A DNA stretch of 64,000 nt from an uncultured Steroidobacter sp. (GCF_937958065.1 NZ_CALFXI010000063.1:8254-72253); one strand, 5' to 3'. Positions 24,791 to 34,163 are shown, counted from the first letter of the stretch. Made by a program: numbers and translations. The notes: generated by a model not told the origin, from the sequence alone.

Positions 24791-27205
24791 ATGCGTTTGC
24801 TTCGGCCGCTGCGCGTTGTTGGACTGGCGTTACTGATCGTTCTGGTCGTCGGCGGACTGGCCGGCTTCTTCGCGCTGCGCGCCAGTCTGCCCCAGGTAGA
24901 CGGCACTATCGCAAATGCTCGCATCACCGCGCCCGCGGCCATCGAGCGGGATGCCGAGGGCACGCCGGTGCTGCGCGCGCGCACTCGCGCCGATCTCGCA
25001 TTTGCTACCGGTTTCGCGCATGGCCAGGACCGGTATTTCCAGATGGATCTGATGCGGCGTGCGGCCGCCGGCGAGATGGCCGAGCTGCTGGGCGCGTCCA
25101 TGCTGGAGACCGATCGCAGGCTGCGTGTTCATGGCTTTCGGCGCGTCGCGCGTGAAGTGCTGGCTGCCGCGACAGAGAACGATCGTGCCCTGCTCGATGC
25201 GTACTCGGCGGGCGTGAATTTCGCGCTGTCACAAGCCGCGGCCAAGCCTTGGGAATATTTGCTGCTGGGAGCCAAGCCCGCGCCGTGGCTGCCGGAAGAC
25301 TCGCTGCTGGCGGCGTTCTCGATGTATCTCAACTTGAACGATTCGAGCGGCAGCGAAGAGTTGATGCGCCTGCAGTTGCGTGACGCCTTGCCGCCGGCCA
25401 TGTTCGCGTTCATCGCGCCGCTCGGCACCGAATGGGACGCGCCGATCTCCGGTGGCACGATTCGCTCCGCGACCATTCCGGGGCCCGAGGTATTCGATCT
25501 GCGCGATGGCGGTCCGAGATCGGCCGCATTGCTCGCGCCGCGCTCGACGGAATTGCTGGAAGAGAAGAATTACGTCGGCAGCAACAGCTGGGCGGTTGCC
25601 GGCAGCCACACGGCCGACAAGCGCGCTCTGCTCGCCAATGACATGCATCTGGGCCTGCGTTTGCCGCATGTCTGGTATCGCGCGCGCATGATCGTCGACG
25701 CTGAAGGTGACAAGCGGCGCGATCTGGTCGGCGTCACGCTGCCCGGATTGCCGGTCCTGATCGTCGGCAGCAATGGTCACGTTGCCTGGGGCTTCACCAA
25801 CAGCTTCGGCGACTGGACCGATCTGGTCATCGTCGAGCGCGATCCCAACGACGCCTCGCGCTATCTCACGCCGGAAGGCTCCGAGCCGTTCGAAGTGCAC
25901 CAGGAAGTGCTCAAGGTGAAGGACGGCAAGGACGAGACGCTCACGGTCATGGCCACGCGCTGGGGTCCGGTCGTGGGTGAGGACACGTCGAATCGGCCGC
26001 TCGCGCTCGCGTGGACCGCGCACTTTGCGCAAGCGACCAATCTGCGAATGCTCGATCTCGAGACGGCCGATACGGTCGATGAGGCCTTGCTCGTCGCGAA
26101 CCGCTCCGGCGTGCCGGTGCAGAATTTTCTGGCGGTCGATGCGAGCGGTCGTATCGGCTGGACGCTGATGGGGCAGGTGCCGGTGCGCGGCAACTATGAC
26201 TCGACCCTGCCGTATCTGTGGAATACGCCGGACGCCGGCTGGAACGGTTGGCGCAAGCCCGAGGAATATCCGCGCATCGTGGATCCGCAGGCGGGCCGGC
26301 TATGGACGGCGAATGCACGCACGGTCGATGTCGAAACGTGGCTGTCGTTCATGGGCGATGGCATGTACGACAACGGCGCGCGCGCCGCGCAGATCCGCGA
26401 CGATCTGCTTGCGCTGGAAAATGCGACTGCCGCGGACATGGTCAACATCCAGCTGGACGATCGCGCTTTGTTTCTAATCCGCTGGCGCGATTTCCTGCTC
26501 GAGTTGCTCGACGAGGACGCCGTGCAAGGTCAGCCATTGCGGGCCGAGGCCAGGAAATTCCTGGAAGACTGGTCGGCACGAGCGGCGGCCGAGGACGTTG
26601 GCTATCGGCTGGTGCGGGCGATGCGTCTGCAGATTCGTCAGGATGTATTCGAGTCGCTCACCGCGGCCGCCCGGCTCAAATATCCCGATAGCAAGTTCTC
26701 GCCTTCGGCACAGTTCGAAGGCCCGCTGTGGCAGCTGGTTACGCGGCGGCCGGCACATATGCTCGATCCACGGTATCCGAGCTGGGACGCCGCGTTGCTC
26801 GCGTCGGTCGATGCGGCACTCAAGAAACTGGTGAGCGAGTGCGGCACGCTGAGTCAGTGCACCTGGGGCGCGCAGAACACACTCGTCATGAGACATCCGC
26901 TGTCGCAAGCCGTGCCGCTGGTCGGACACTGGCTCGACATGCCGGCACAGCAGTTGTCGGGCGATTCGTTCATGCCGCGCGTTCAGGGGCCGTCCTTCGG
27001 CGCCTCCCAGCGCATGGTGGTGTCGCCCGGCCATGAAGCCGCCGGTTATTTCCAGATGCCCGGTGGTCCGGTCGACCACCCGATGTCGCCGTTCTACGGA
27101 GCGGGCCACAAAGCCTGGGCTCGCGGCGAGCCGCGCCCGCTGCTGCCAGGCGAGCCGAAGCACATCCTGAAATTGTCGCCCGCCGCCAACGCCAGCCAGC
27201 AATAG
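24791..27205 (+). CDS. Penicillin acylase (Ntn-hydrolase) family protein
   Basis: An 804-residue exported N-terminal-nucleophile amidase. A signal anchor (residues 12-34) is followed by the alpha-chain motif IERDAEGTPVLRARTRADLAFATGFAHGQDR. The autocleavage site is Gly-Ser in YVGSNSWAVAG (about residue 262), the Ser becoming the beta-chain nucleophile. ANDMHLGL and a downstream NNS-type region follow. Homologues cleave beta-lactams, acyl-homoserine lactones or other amides, so the substrate is open. ATG 24791 has GGGAG 4 nt upstream. It is separated from pyk by 120 nt and stands alone. Confidence 0.9.
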   Translation: MRLLRPLRVVGLALLIVLVVGGLAGFFALRASLPQVDGTIANARITAPAAIERDAEGTPVLRARTRADLAFATGFAHGQDRYFQMDLMRRAAAGEMAELLGASMLETDRRLRVHGFRRVAREVLAAATENDRALLDAYSAGVNFALSQAAAKPWEYLLLGAKPAPWLPEDSLLAAFSMYLNLNDSSGSEELMRLQLRDALPPAMFAFIAPLGTEWDAPISGGTIRSATIPGPEVFDLRDGGPRSAALLAPRSTELLEEKNYVGSNSWAVAGSHTADKRALLANDMHLGLRLPHVWYRARMIVDAEGDKRRDLVGVTLPGLPVLIVGSNGHVAWGFTNSFGDWTDLVIVERDPNDASRYLTPEGSEPFEVHQEVLKVKDGKDETLTVMATRWGPVVGEDTSNRPLALAWTAHFAQATNLRMLDLETADTVDEALLVANRSGVPVQNFLAVDASGRIGWTLMGQVPVRGNYDSTLPYLWNTPDAGWNGWRKPEEYPRIVDPQAGRLWTANARTVDVETWLSFMGDGMYDNGARAAQIRDDLLALENATAADMVNIQLDDRALFLIRWRDFLLELLDEDAVQGQPLRAEARKFLEDWSARAAAEDVGYRLVRAMRLQIRQDVFESLTAAARLKYPDSKFSPSAQFEGPLWQLVTRRPAHMLDPRYPSWDAALLASVDAALKKLVSECGTLSQCTWGAQNTLVMRHPLSQAVPLVGHWLDMPAQQLSGDSFMPRVQGPSFGASQRMVVSPGHEAAGYFQMPGGPVDHPMSPFYGAGHKAWARGEPRPLLPGEPKHILKLSPAANASQQ

Positions 27206-27273
27206 TTCATTAGCAGCGCCAGCCGCCGATGGTATGGTGCGTCTGGCTAGAGTCAGCTCATTTCGGGGTATTC

Positions 27274-28122
27274 ATGTCCGCACGTTTCGCCGGCACCGAC
27301 AACTACGTCGCCACTGAAGATTTGATGATGGCAGTCAACGCGGCCGTGGTGCTGGGGCGCCCGCTGCTGGTCAAGGGCGAGCCGGGCACCGGCAAGACCC
27401 AGCTCGCCGAAGAAGTCGCGCGCTCGCTGCAGCGGCCGCTGTATCGCTGGCACATCAAGTCGACCACCAAGGCCCAGCAGGGCTTGTATGAATACGACGC
27501 CGTGTCCCGCCTGCGCGACTCGCAGCTCGGCGAAGCGAAGGTGCACGACATCGGCAACTACATCGTCAAAGGCCGGTTGTGGGAAGCGTTCGAAAGCGAC
27601 GTGCAGCCGGTGCTGCTGGTCGATGAGATCGACAAGGCCGACATCGAATTCCCCAACGACCTGTTGCACGAGCTGGATCGCATGGAGTTCTATGTGTACG
27701 AGACGCGTCAATGGATCAAGGCGCGGCATCGTCCGATCATCATCATCACCAGCAACAACGAGAAGGAGCTGCCGGATGCGTTCCTGCGCCGCTGCTTCTT
27801 CCATTACATCCGCTTCCCCGATGCAACGACCATGGAGCGCATCGTCGGCGTGCACTATCCGACGTTGAAGAAGGAGCTGCTGGCGGAGGCGCTGAGCGCG
27901 TTCTTCAAGGTGCGCGAGATGCCGGGGCTGAAGAAGAAGCCGTCGACGTCCGAGCTGCTGGACTGGATCAAGCTGCTGGTCGCGGAGGACATTCCGCCCG
28001 AAGCCCTGCGCAGCGACGATCCGAAGAAAGCGATTCCGCCGCTGTACGGCGCGCTGCTGAAGAACGAGCAGGATGTGCACCTGTTCGAACAGCTGATCTT
28101 CATGAACCGCCGGGGACGTTGA
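27274..28122 (+). CDS. MoxR-type AAA+ ATPase
   Basis: A 282-residue AAA+ chaperone-like ATPase. Walker A is GEPGTGKTQ (about residue 38), Walker B is VLLVDEIDKAD (about 110), sensor 1 is IITSNNEKELPDAFLRRC, and a C-terminal lid helix bundle follows. MoxR proteins usually act with a VWA-domain partner in metal insertion or complex assembly. The partner here is 9 nt downstream. The ATG at 27274 was preferred to a longer frame starting at 27229 because it gives the normal MoxR N-terminus (residues ARFAGTDNYVATEDL). Confidence 0.9.
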   Translation: MSARFAGTDNYVATEDLMMAVNAAVVLGRPLLVKGEPGTGKTQLAEEVARSLQRPLYRWHIKSTTKAQQGLYEYDAVSRLRDSQLGEAKVHDIGNYIVKGRLWEAFESDVQPVLLVDEIDKADIEFPNDLLHELDRMEFYVYETRQWIKARHRPIIIITSNNEKELPDAFLRRCFFHYIRFPDATTMERIVGVHYPTLKKELLAEALSAFFKVREMPGLKKKPSTSELLDWIKLLVAEDIPPEALRSDDPKKAIPPLYGALLKNEQDVHLFEQLIFMNRRGR

Positions 28123-28131
28123 GCGCCTGCC

Positions 28132-29307
28132 ATGCTCGTTCCGTTCTTTTTCAAACTGCGTGAAGGCGGGGTGCCGGTGTCCATCACCGAGTTCCTGTCG
28201 CTGCTGCAGGCATTGCAGGCGCGCGTTGCGAGCGCCAGCGCGGAAGATTTTTATTATCTGTCGCGTGCCTGCCTGGTGAAGGACGAGCGGCATTTCGACC
28301 GCTTCGATCGCGCTTTCGCGGCGCACTTCAAGGGCGCCGAGGATCTGTTCGACGCCATGATGAAGAGCATTCCGGAGGAATGGCTCAGGCGCATGGGCGA
28401 GCGCACGCTCAGCGAGGAAGAGAAGGCGCAGATCGAGGCGCTGGGCGGCTGGGACAAGCTGATCGAGACGCTCAAGCAACGGCTCGCCGAACAGAAGGAG
28501 CGCCATCAGGGCGGCAACAAATGGATCGGCACCGGCGGCACGTCGCCGTTCGGCGCGTATGGCTACAACCCGGAAGGCATTCGCATCGGCCAGGACGAGT
28601 CGCGTAACAGGAGCGCGGTGAAGGTCTGGGATCAGCGCGAGTTCAAGAATCTCGACGACACGGTCGAGATCGGCACGCGCAACATCAAGATCGCGTTACG
28701 CAAGCTGCGCAAGTTCGCCCGCGAGGGGGCGGCCGAGCATCTGGACCTGGACGGCACGATCGACTCGACGGCTCGCAATGCCGGTATGCTCGATCTCAAA
28801 TTCGTGCCCGAGCGCCACAACGCCGTCAAGGTGCTGCTGTTCCTGGATGTGGGCGGCTCGATGGATTATCACGTCCGCGTCTGCGAAGAGTTGTTCTCTG
28901 CGGCCCGCTCCGAGTTCAAGCACCTGGAATATTTCTACTTCCACAACTTCGTGTACGAGCACGTGTGGAAGGACAACCGCCGGCGGCATGCGGAGAAGAT
29001 TCCGACCGTGGAAGTGATGCGCACCTATGGTCACGACTACAAGCTGATCGTGGTCGGCGACGCCACCATGAGCCCGTATGAAATCGTGCAGCCCGGCGGC
29101 AGCATCGAACATTGGAATGAAGAGTCCGGTGCAGTATGGATGCAGCGCCTGACGAAGACCTGGCCGCATCACGTTTGGCTGAATCCCGAGCCCGAACAGC
29201 GCTGGGACTATACGCAGTCCGTGCAGCTCACGCGGGAGCTGATCGAGAACCGGATGTTTCCATTGACGCTGGGTGGGTTGGAGCAGGCGATCAAGGCGCT
29301 GCACTGA
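28132..29307 (+). CDS. VWA domain protein, CoxE-like
   Basis: A 391-residue cytoplasmic protein with an N-terminal helical region and a C-terminal von Willebrand A domain, as in CoxE-like partners of MoxR ATPases. The metal-site motif reads LDVGGSMD, that is D-x-G-G-S rather than the classic D-x-S-x-S, and VVGDATMSPYE follows later. A Gly/Pro-rich linker (GGNKWIGTGGTSPFGAYGYNP) lies near residue 135. It probably works with the MoxR ATPase 9 nt upstream. The last nine codons plus stop (LEQAIKALH) are copied in the tandem repeats that begin at the end of this gene. Confidence 0.88.
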   Translation: MLVPFFFKLREGGVPVSITEFLSLLQALQARVASASAEDFYYLSRACLVKDERHFDRFDRAFAAHFKGAEDLFDAMMKSIPEEWLRRMGERTLSEEEKAQIEALGGWDKLIETLKQRLAEQKERHQGGNKWIGTGGTSPFGAYGYNPEGIRIGQDESRNRSAVKVWDQREFKNLDDTVEIGTRNIKIALRKLRKFAREGAAEHLDLDGTIDSTARNAGMLDLKFVPERHNAVKVLLFLDVGGSMDYHVRVCEELFSAARSEFKHLEYFYFHNFVYEHVWKDNRRRHAEKIPTVEVMRTYGHDYKLIVVGDATMSPYEIVQPGGSIEHWNEESGAVWMQRLTKTWPHHVWLNPEPEQRWDYTQSVQLTRELIENRMFPLTLGGLEQAIKALH

Positions 29308-29601
29308 AGCCCGGAATCGGAGAGACGTCGGTAGCTGGGCAGCGTCGGAGCAGGCGATCGAGGCGCTGCACTGAGCCCCGGAGCAGAGAGACGTCGGTGG
29401 CTGGGCAGCGTCAGGGTGGGTGTGCTCCGGTTGGAGCAGGCGATCGAGGCGCTGCACTGAGCTCCGGAGCAGAGAGACGTCGGTGGCTGGCAGCGTCAGG
29501 GTGGGGTGTGCTCCGGTTGGAGCAGGCGATCGGGGCGCTGCACTGAGCTCCGGAGCAGAGAGACGTTGGTGGCTGGCAGCGTCAGGGTGGGGTGTCTCCT
29601 C
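29280..29601 (+). repeat. Tandem repeat of the VWA gene's 3' end plus downstream sequence
   Basis: Four successive units start at 29280, 29347, 29433 and 29519. The first is 67 bp, the second and third are 86 bp, and the last runs into a different sequence near 29601. Each unit starts GGAGCAGGCGATC, carries the code for a degenerate LEQAIxALH and its TGA, then CGGAGCAGAGAGACGTYGGTGGCTGG-like DNA. The first unit overlaps the true gene end. Copies differ by a few substitutions (AAG, GAG, GAG, GGG at one codon), so the tract is not brand new. It is not CRISPR: there are no short spacers. Confidence 0.9.
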
Positions 29602-29868
29602 CCGGCACCGGGCACGGCCGGAGCGCATTGCGCTCCTCACCGCACGTCCATGATGAGCCCTGCTGTTGGGGTCCCGTCCCTGTACCCCAAAGCTGCCGGG
29701 AGAAGACACCCCACCCTGACGCTGCCCGATAGCTCAGGTGAGCTTGCGATGTTTTAAAAGGCAAAGAGTGCCGAGTTGTGAACGCTCCGTTCTTCTCTTC
29801 TATCGAAGCGCAGCGGACATTTCGGGTAGCGGCAGGGCCGGAGAAGACACCCCACCCTGATGCTGCCC
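29575..29868. repeat. Inverted repeat element, 33-bp arms plus third copy
   Basis: The arm at 29575-29607 and the arm at 29694-29726 are inverse copies with one mismatch over 33 bp, 86 bp apart. A third, less exact copy in the orientation of the second lies at 29836-29868. The core GGCAGCGTCAGGGTGGGG also occurs in the second and third units of the tandem repeats at 29280-29601. GGAGCGCA-T-TGCGCTCC, a short palindrome, lies between the arms at about 29621. No gene is seen from 29308 to 29931. Confidence 0.85.
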
Positions 29869-29931
29869 GTTAGTCACGGAGGATTGTGCAAGCTCGACAG
29901 CACTGTCAGCTCGGGCAGAGGGCCGAAGCTC

Positions 29932-30501
29932 TCAGCTCTTTGCCTGGAGCTCCTTGATGTCCTTCAGGACGATCTGCGAGTGACCCTTCGGGTCGACATC
30001 CACATAGTGGCGCACGATCTTGCCGTGGGGGTCGATCAGGAACGTGTCTCGCTTGGCCAGCTCGAACGCGCCGAGGAAGCTTTTCAGGACGCCGTACTGC
30101 TTCGCGACCACTTTCTGGTCGTCGGCCAGGATGGGAAATGGCAGGCCGTGCTTCTCGGAAAATTCCTTGTGAGATGCGACGTCATCGACGCTCACGCCGA
30201 GGATCACGGCGTTGGCGTCGCGAAACGCAAACACGTTGTCTCGGAACTCGCAGGCCTGCGTGGTGCAGCCGGGAGTCTTGTCCTTGGGATAGAAGTACAA
30301 CGCCACCCACTTGCCGCGGTAGTCCTTCAGCTCGTGCCACTTGCCGTTCTGGTCCTGCAATTTGAAATCGGGCGCGGTGGCCCCGAGGGCCGGGCTTTCG
30401 GCTGCCGCGGCGGCTCCAGCGGCGAGCCAGGTAAAAGTGACCGCCAGTGCCCAGGTATGCAGCCAGGCATGCAGGTTCAGGCGAGCGAGACGCAGATTCA
30501 T
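29932..30501 (-). CDS. Exported peroxiredoxin, Bcp/PrxQ type
   Basis: A 189-residue thiol peroxidase of the AhpC/TSA superfamily. Residues 1-34 form a signal peptide or anchor (ALAVTFTWLAAGAAAAA), then GATAPDFKLQDQNG. The active site is YPKDKTPGCTTQACEFRD, with both the peroxidatic Cys and the resolving Cys five residues later, as in Bcp/PrxQ. E. coli Bcp is cytoplasmic, so the signal makes this a probable periplasmic version. ATG 30501 has AGGGGA about 6 nt upstream. A longer open frame to 30579 has no such site. Confidence 0.9.
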   Translation of the reverse strand: MNLRLARLNLHAWLHTWALAVTFTWLAAGAAAAAESPALGATAPDFKLQDQNGKWHELKDYRGKWVALYFYPKDKTPGCTTQACEFRDNVFAFRDANAVILGVSVDDVASHKEFSEKHGLPFPILADDQKVVAKQYGVLKSFLGAFELAKRDTFLIDPHGKIVRHYVDVDPKGHSQIVLKDIKELQAKS

Positions 30502-30658
30502 GGCAGATCCCCTGGAATGAGGCGGGCCGAGAGGCCATATAACACGCGTGTCACGGGGCGTTCCGGAGCACTGTGCCATACTAATCGCTCAGCGGCGAGC
30601 GCCCGGAGCGATGCAACCGTCCGGGATTTCGCCAGCGATTACGGCACGGATTCAACAT

Positions 30659-31909
30659 ATGAGCGAGCGCACTCCGACAACTGCGCCTCCGGCCGCACCG
30701 CCCAAAGTGGGGCTGGTGCTACCGGGCGGTGGCGCGCGGGCCGCCTATCAAGTGGGGGTCCTGCGGGCGCTCGCGGATCTGTTGCCGGCGCGCGCGAACA
30801 ATCCTTTCCCGGTCGTGTCGGGAACTTCAGCCGGCGCCGTGAACGCCACCGCCATCGCGGTTCACGCCGATCGTTTTCGCGTCGCCGTTGGCAACCTCGA
30901 ACGGGTCTGGCGCAATTTCCAGGTAGGGCAGGTGTTTCGCGCCGATACCGCCAGCATGCTGCGCGCCAGTCTGCATTGGCTGTTCGCGATGCTCTCCGGC
31001 GGCTGGCTGCTGCCCCCGCCAAAATCGCTGTTCGACAACTCGCCGCTGCGCGAGCTGCTCAAGGAGCAGTTCGACTTCAGTCGCATCGGCCGGTCCATCG
31101 CCGAGGGCCATCTCGAGGCCATCGCCATGTCGAGCGCCGGTTATGCGAGCACGCGCTCCGTGTCCTTCTTCGAGGCCAGGCCCGGGTGCATGCCGTGGAA
31201 ACGAACCCGTCGGGCCGGCCAGCCGGTGACGCTGTCGGTGGAACATTTGATGGCGAGCGTCGCCGTGCCGTTCCTGTTCCCGCCGGTGTTGCTGGGCGAC
31301 GAGTATTACGGCGACGGCGCGATGCGCGAGGCGAATCCATTCAGCGCGGCGATTCATCTCGGTGCGCAACGTTTGCTGGTGATCGGCACGCGCAATGAAA
31401 CCTCGCCGACCGTGGCGGTGCCGCCGCTGTGCCCGACCTTCGGCCAGATCTTCGGCTACATGCTCGATTCGCTGTTCACCGACGGCATGTATTCGGATCT
31501 GGAGCGGCTCACGCAGCTGAATCAGATCGTCGACAAGGTCGGTCCCATCACCGTGAACAATCCGGACGGCGCGGTGCATCTGCGACGCATCGACATGCTG
31601 GTGATCCAGCCGAGCCGCGACCTCTCCGAGATCGCGCGCCACCACGTCGACTCGCTGCCGCGGACCTTGCGCGTATTGCTCAGAACGATGGGCGCGATGA
31701 ATACCGGCGGCGGTCAGCTGATGAGTTATCTGTTGTTCCAGGACACGTACACGCGCGAGTTGATCGCGCTCGGCTATCAGGATGCGATGAAGCGCGCCGA
31801 CGACCTGATGTCGTTCCTCGAAGGGGATTCGATCGTGTCGACCGGGACCACCGCCATCCTGCGGCGGCTGGACTCACGTAAGGAACAGCGTGCCGAGGCC
31901 CAGCAGTGA
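30659..31909 (+). CDS. Patatin-like phospholipase
   Basis: A 416-residue lipolytic acyl hydrolase with a Ser-Asp dyad. The oxyanion-hole motif GGGARAAYQVG lies near residue 22, the nucleophile elbow GTSAG near 57, and the catalytic Asp in YGDGAMRE near 219. An N-terminal Pro/Ala-rich tail precedes the domain; no signal peptide is visible, so it is probably cytoplasmic or peripheral. The ATG at 30659 is favoured over an ATG at 30611, whose ribosome-binding site is too close. The 3' end overlaps the convergent mgtE by 36 nt. Confidence 0.88.
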   Translation: MSERTPTTAPPAAPPKVGLVLPGGGARAAYQVGVLRALADLLPARANNPFPVVSGTSAGAVNATAIAVHADRFRVAVGNLERVWRNFQVGQVFRADTASMLRASLHWLFAMLSGGWLLPPPKSLFDNSPLRELLKEQFDFSRIGRSIAEGHLEAIAMSSAGYASTRSVSFFEARPGCMPWKRTRRAGQPVTLSVEHLMASVAVPFLFPPVLLGDEYYGDGAMREANPFSAAIHLGAQRLLVIGTRNETSPTVAVPPLCPTFGQIFGYMLDSLFTDGMYSDLERLTQLNQIVDKVGPITVNNPDGAVHLRRIDMLVIQPSRDLSEIARHHVDSLPRTLRVLLRTMGAMNTGGGQLMSYLLFQDTYTRELIALGYQDAMKRADDLMSFLEGDSIVSTGTTAILRRLDSRKEQRAEAQQ

Positions 31910-33226
31910 GGCGAAGCCGACGATATCGGTGACGGTGGTGAGCACCACGCCGCCGGCCAGCGCCGGATCGATTCCCAGTCGTTTCAAAATCAAGGGGACG
32001 CCGACGCCGGCCAGGGCCGCGGCGGTCAGGTTGATCATCAGCGCGCCGAAAATGATCACGCCGATGGTCCACTCCTCGAACCAGATGCCGGCTGCGAGTC
32101 CCACCAAGCTGGCGACGCCTATGCCGTTGAGCAGGCCCACGGAGATCTCGCGAACCAGCAGCCAGCGCGCATTGGCCTGCTCGACCTGGCCGAGCGCAAT
32201 ACCGCGGATGATGAGCACGAGCGTCTGACTGCCGGCAATGCCGCCCATGCTGGCGACGATCGGCATCAGCACCGCGAGCGCCACGACTTTCTCGATCGTC
32301 GCCTCGAACAGGCCCACGACGTTCGCCGCCAGGAATGCGGTGCAGAGATTGACGCTCAGCCAGACCGCACGCCGGCGCGCGCTGGTGACGACGCCGGCGA
32401 ACATATCCTGGTCCTCGCCCAGACCGGCCATGCTCATCACCGAGTGATCGGCTTCCTCGCGGATCACGTCGACCACGTCGTCGATGGTGATACGGCCGAG
32501 CAGAGTGCCGTCGCTGGTCACCACGGCTGCGGAGACGAGGTCGCGGTCTTCGAACAGCTTCGCGACTTCGCCCGCTGGCGTTTCGGGCAGGATGCCTTCG
32601 ACGCCGGAGTCCATCACCTCACCGACGGTCTTCTCCGGATCCTCGGTAAGCAGGCGTGTTATGTCCACCGCGCCGCGGTACCGATCGTGACGATTGACCA
32701 CGAACAACTGGTCGGTGCGCGCAGGCAATTCGCCGCGCATGCGCAGGTAGCGCAGCACTACTTCCAGCGTCACGTCGGCGCGGACGGTGACGGCGTCGAG
32801 GTTCATCAGACGTCCGGCGCTGTCCTCCTCGAACTGCATGACCGCGTTCAGGCGCTCGCGATCCTGTGCGTCCATCGAATGCAGCACGCGCTCGTTGAGC
32901 GTCTCGGGCAGGTCGCCGATCAGGTCGGCGAGGTCGTCGACCTCCATGCCTTCGGTGGCCGCGATCAGCTCCTCGGCATCCATGCCGCCGATCAGCTCGG
33001 CGCGCACTTCCTCGTTGAGCTCGATCAGCACGTCGCCTTCGATTTCCGGATCGACGAATTCCCAGACGATCTCGCGCCGTGCCGGCGGCAGCGACTCGAT
33101 CAGCGAGGCGATCTCCGCCGGATGCAGGCTGTTGATGAGCCGATGCCCATGGCGCAGCGAGCCCTGCTCGAGCGCGCTGCGTAGCGCGGCGAGTCGGCTC
33201 TGTTTGTGTTGCTGGGCTTCGGTCAT
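31874..33226 (-). CDS. mgtE: Magnesium transporter MgtE
   Basis: A 450-residue Mg2+ channel/transporter. The N domain (residues 1-130) is superhelical, with HPAEIASLIESLPP and DLADLIGDLPE repeats. Two CBS domains follow (about 135-255), and five transmembrane helices close the protein, including NVVGLFEATIEK, PIVASMGGIAGSQTL and DPALAGGVVLTTVTDIVGF. The last carries the pore Asp typical of MgtE. No Mg riboswitch fits in the 70 nt upstream. It lies downstream of rapZ on the same strand and overlaps the convergent patatin gene by 36 nt. Confidence 0.96.
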   Translation of the reverse strand: MTEAQQHKQSRLAALRSALEQGSLRHGHRLINSLHPAEIASLIESLPPARREIVWEFVDPEIEGDVLIELNEEVRAELIGGMDAEELIAATEGMEVDDLADLIGDLPETLNERVLHSMDAQDRERLNAVMQFEEDSAGRLMNLDAVTVRADVTLEVVLRYLRMRGELPARTDQLFVVNRHDRYRGAVDITRLLTEDPEKTVGEVMDSGVEGILPETPAGEVAKLFEDRDLVSAAVVTSDGTLLGRITIDDVVDVIREEADHSVMSMAGLGEDQDMFAGVVTSARRRAVWLSVNLCTAFLAANVVGLFEATIEKVVALAVLMPIVASMGGIAGSQTLVLIIRGIALGQVEQANARWLLVREISVGLLNGIGVASLVGLAAGIWFEEWTIGVIIFGALMINLTAAALAGVGVPLILKRLGIDPALAGGVVLTTVTDIVGFASLLGLGTLFLT

Positions 33227-33296
33227 GGCGCGCGCAGTGTAGCGGCGAGCGGCGCGCGCGCGAAGTTAAGTTGCCACTTTGTTTATCGGGAGCAGT

Positions 33297-34163
33297 TCAA
33301 GAACGCGCGCCGACTACCTGGTGGCGTGCGTGAACCTGCGGAAATTTTGCAGAGAAATGTCGCGCCAGACGTTCCACAAGATACACGGAGCGATGCTGGC
33401 CGCCGGTACAGCCGATGGCGATGGTCAGATAGCTGCGATTGGTGCGCACCAGCTCGGGTATCCAATGCTCCAGGAACGCCACGATGTCCTCGAACATCTT
33501 GGTGACCTGCGGATGCCGTTCGAGATATTCCACCACGGCCGGATCGCGGCCGGTGAACCGCGCGAGCCCGGGCTCCCAATAGGGATTGGGCAGGCTGCGC
33601 ACGTCGAACACGAAGTCCGCATCGCCGGGCACACCGTGTCGGAACGCGAACGATTCGAACAGGATGGACATGCGTCCCTCGACACGGGCGCCGACCCGGT
33701 CGCGAATCAACTCTCGCAACTCGTGCACGCTGGTGCGAGTGGTGTCGATGATCAGGTCGGCCGCGTCCGCGATCGGCTCGAGCAGCCCTTGCTCCTGACT
33801 GATGGCCTCGGCGAGGCCCAGGCCCTCGCGGCTCAACGGGTGGCGGCGGCGGGTCTCGCTGTAACGTTTCAGCAATACTTCCTGATCGGCGCGCAGGAAC
33901 AGCACTTCACAAGCGACGCCGCTGCGCTTGAGGTCGGCGACGAGCTTCGGCACCGAGGCGATTTCCGCTGGACGATTGCGTGCGTCGACCCCGACCGCCG
34001 TGTACCCGTAGGTCGACTCGCGCGAGCGGACCGTATGGGAAATGAACATCGGCAACAGGCCTGCGGGGATGTTGTCCACGCAGTAATAGTCGAGATCCTC
34101 GAGCATGTGCAGCGCCACGCTCTTACCGGATCCGGACAGTCCACTGACGATGACGAGACGCAT
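33297..34163 (-). CDS. rapZ: RNase adapter protein RapZ
   Basis: A 288-residue P-loop protein that binds small RNAs in E. coli and directs RNase E; it regulates glmS. Walker A is GLSGSGKS at residue 8, then DNIPAGLLP. The C-terminal sensing domain has DVRSLPNPYW and IAIGCTGGQHRSVY. The start at 34163 gives MRLVIVSGLSGSGKS; an upstream open stretch is not conserved. It belongs to the rpoN cluster but is separated from hpf by 160 nt with no ptsN. Confidence 0.96.
   Translation of the reverse strand: MRLVIVSGLSGSGKSVALHMLEDLDYYCVDNIPAGLLPMFISHTVRSRESTYGYTAVGVDARNRPAEIASVPKLVADLKRSGVACEVLFLRADQEVLLKRYSETRRRHPLSREGLGLAEAISQEQGLLEPIADAADLIIDTTRTSVHELRELIRDRVGARVEGRMSILFESFAFRHGVPGDADFVFDVRSLPNPYWEPGLARFTGRDPAVVEYLERHPQVTKMFEDIVAFLEHWIPELVRTNRSYLTIAIGCTGGQHRSVYLVERLARHFSAKFPQVHARHQVVGARS

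Noticed and set aside
28696..29709. Minus-strand frame with Ser/Leu/Pro repeats
   Set aside because: It is the reverse reading of the VWA gene and its tandem repeat tract; no start or family match.
33227..33296. Mg2+ riboswitch before mgtE
   Set aside because: Only 70 nt separate rapZ and mgtE, too short for an M-box, and no matching structure is seen.
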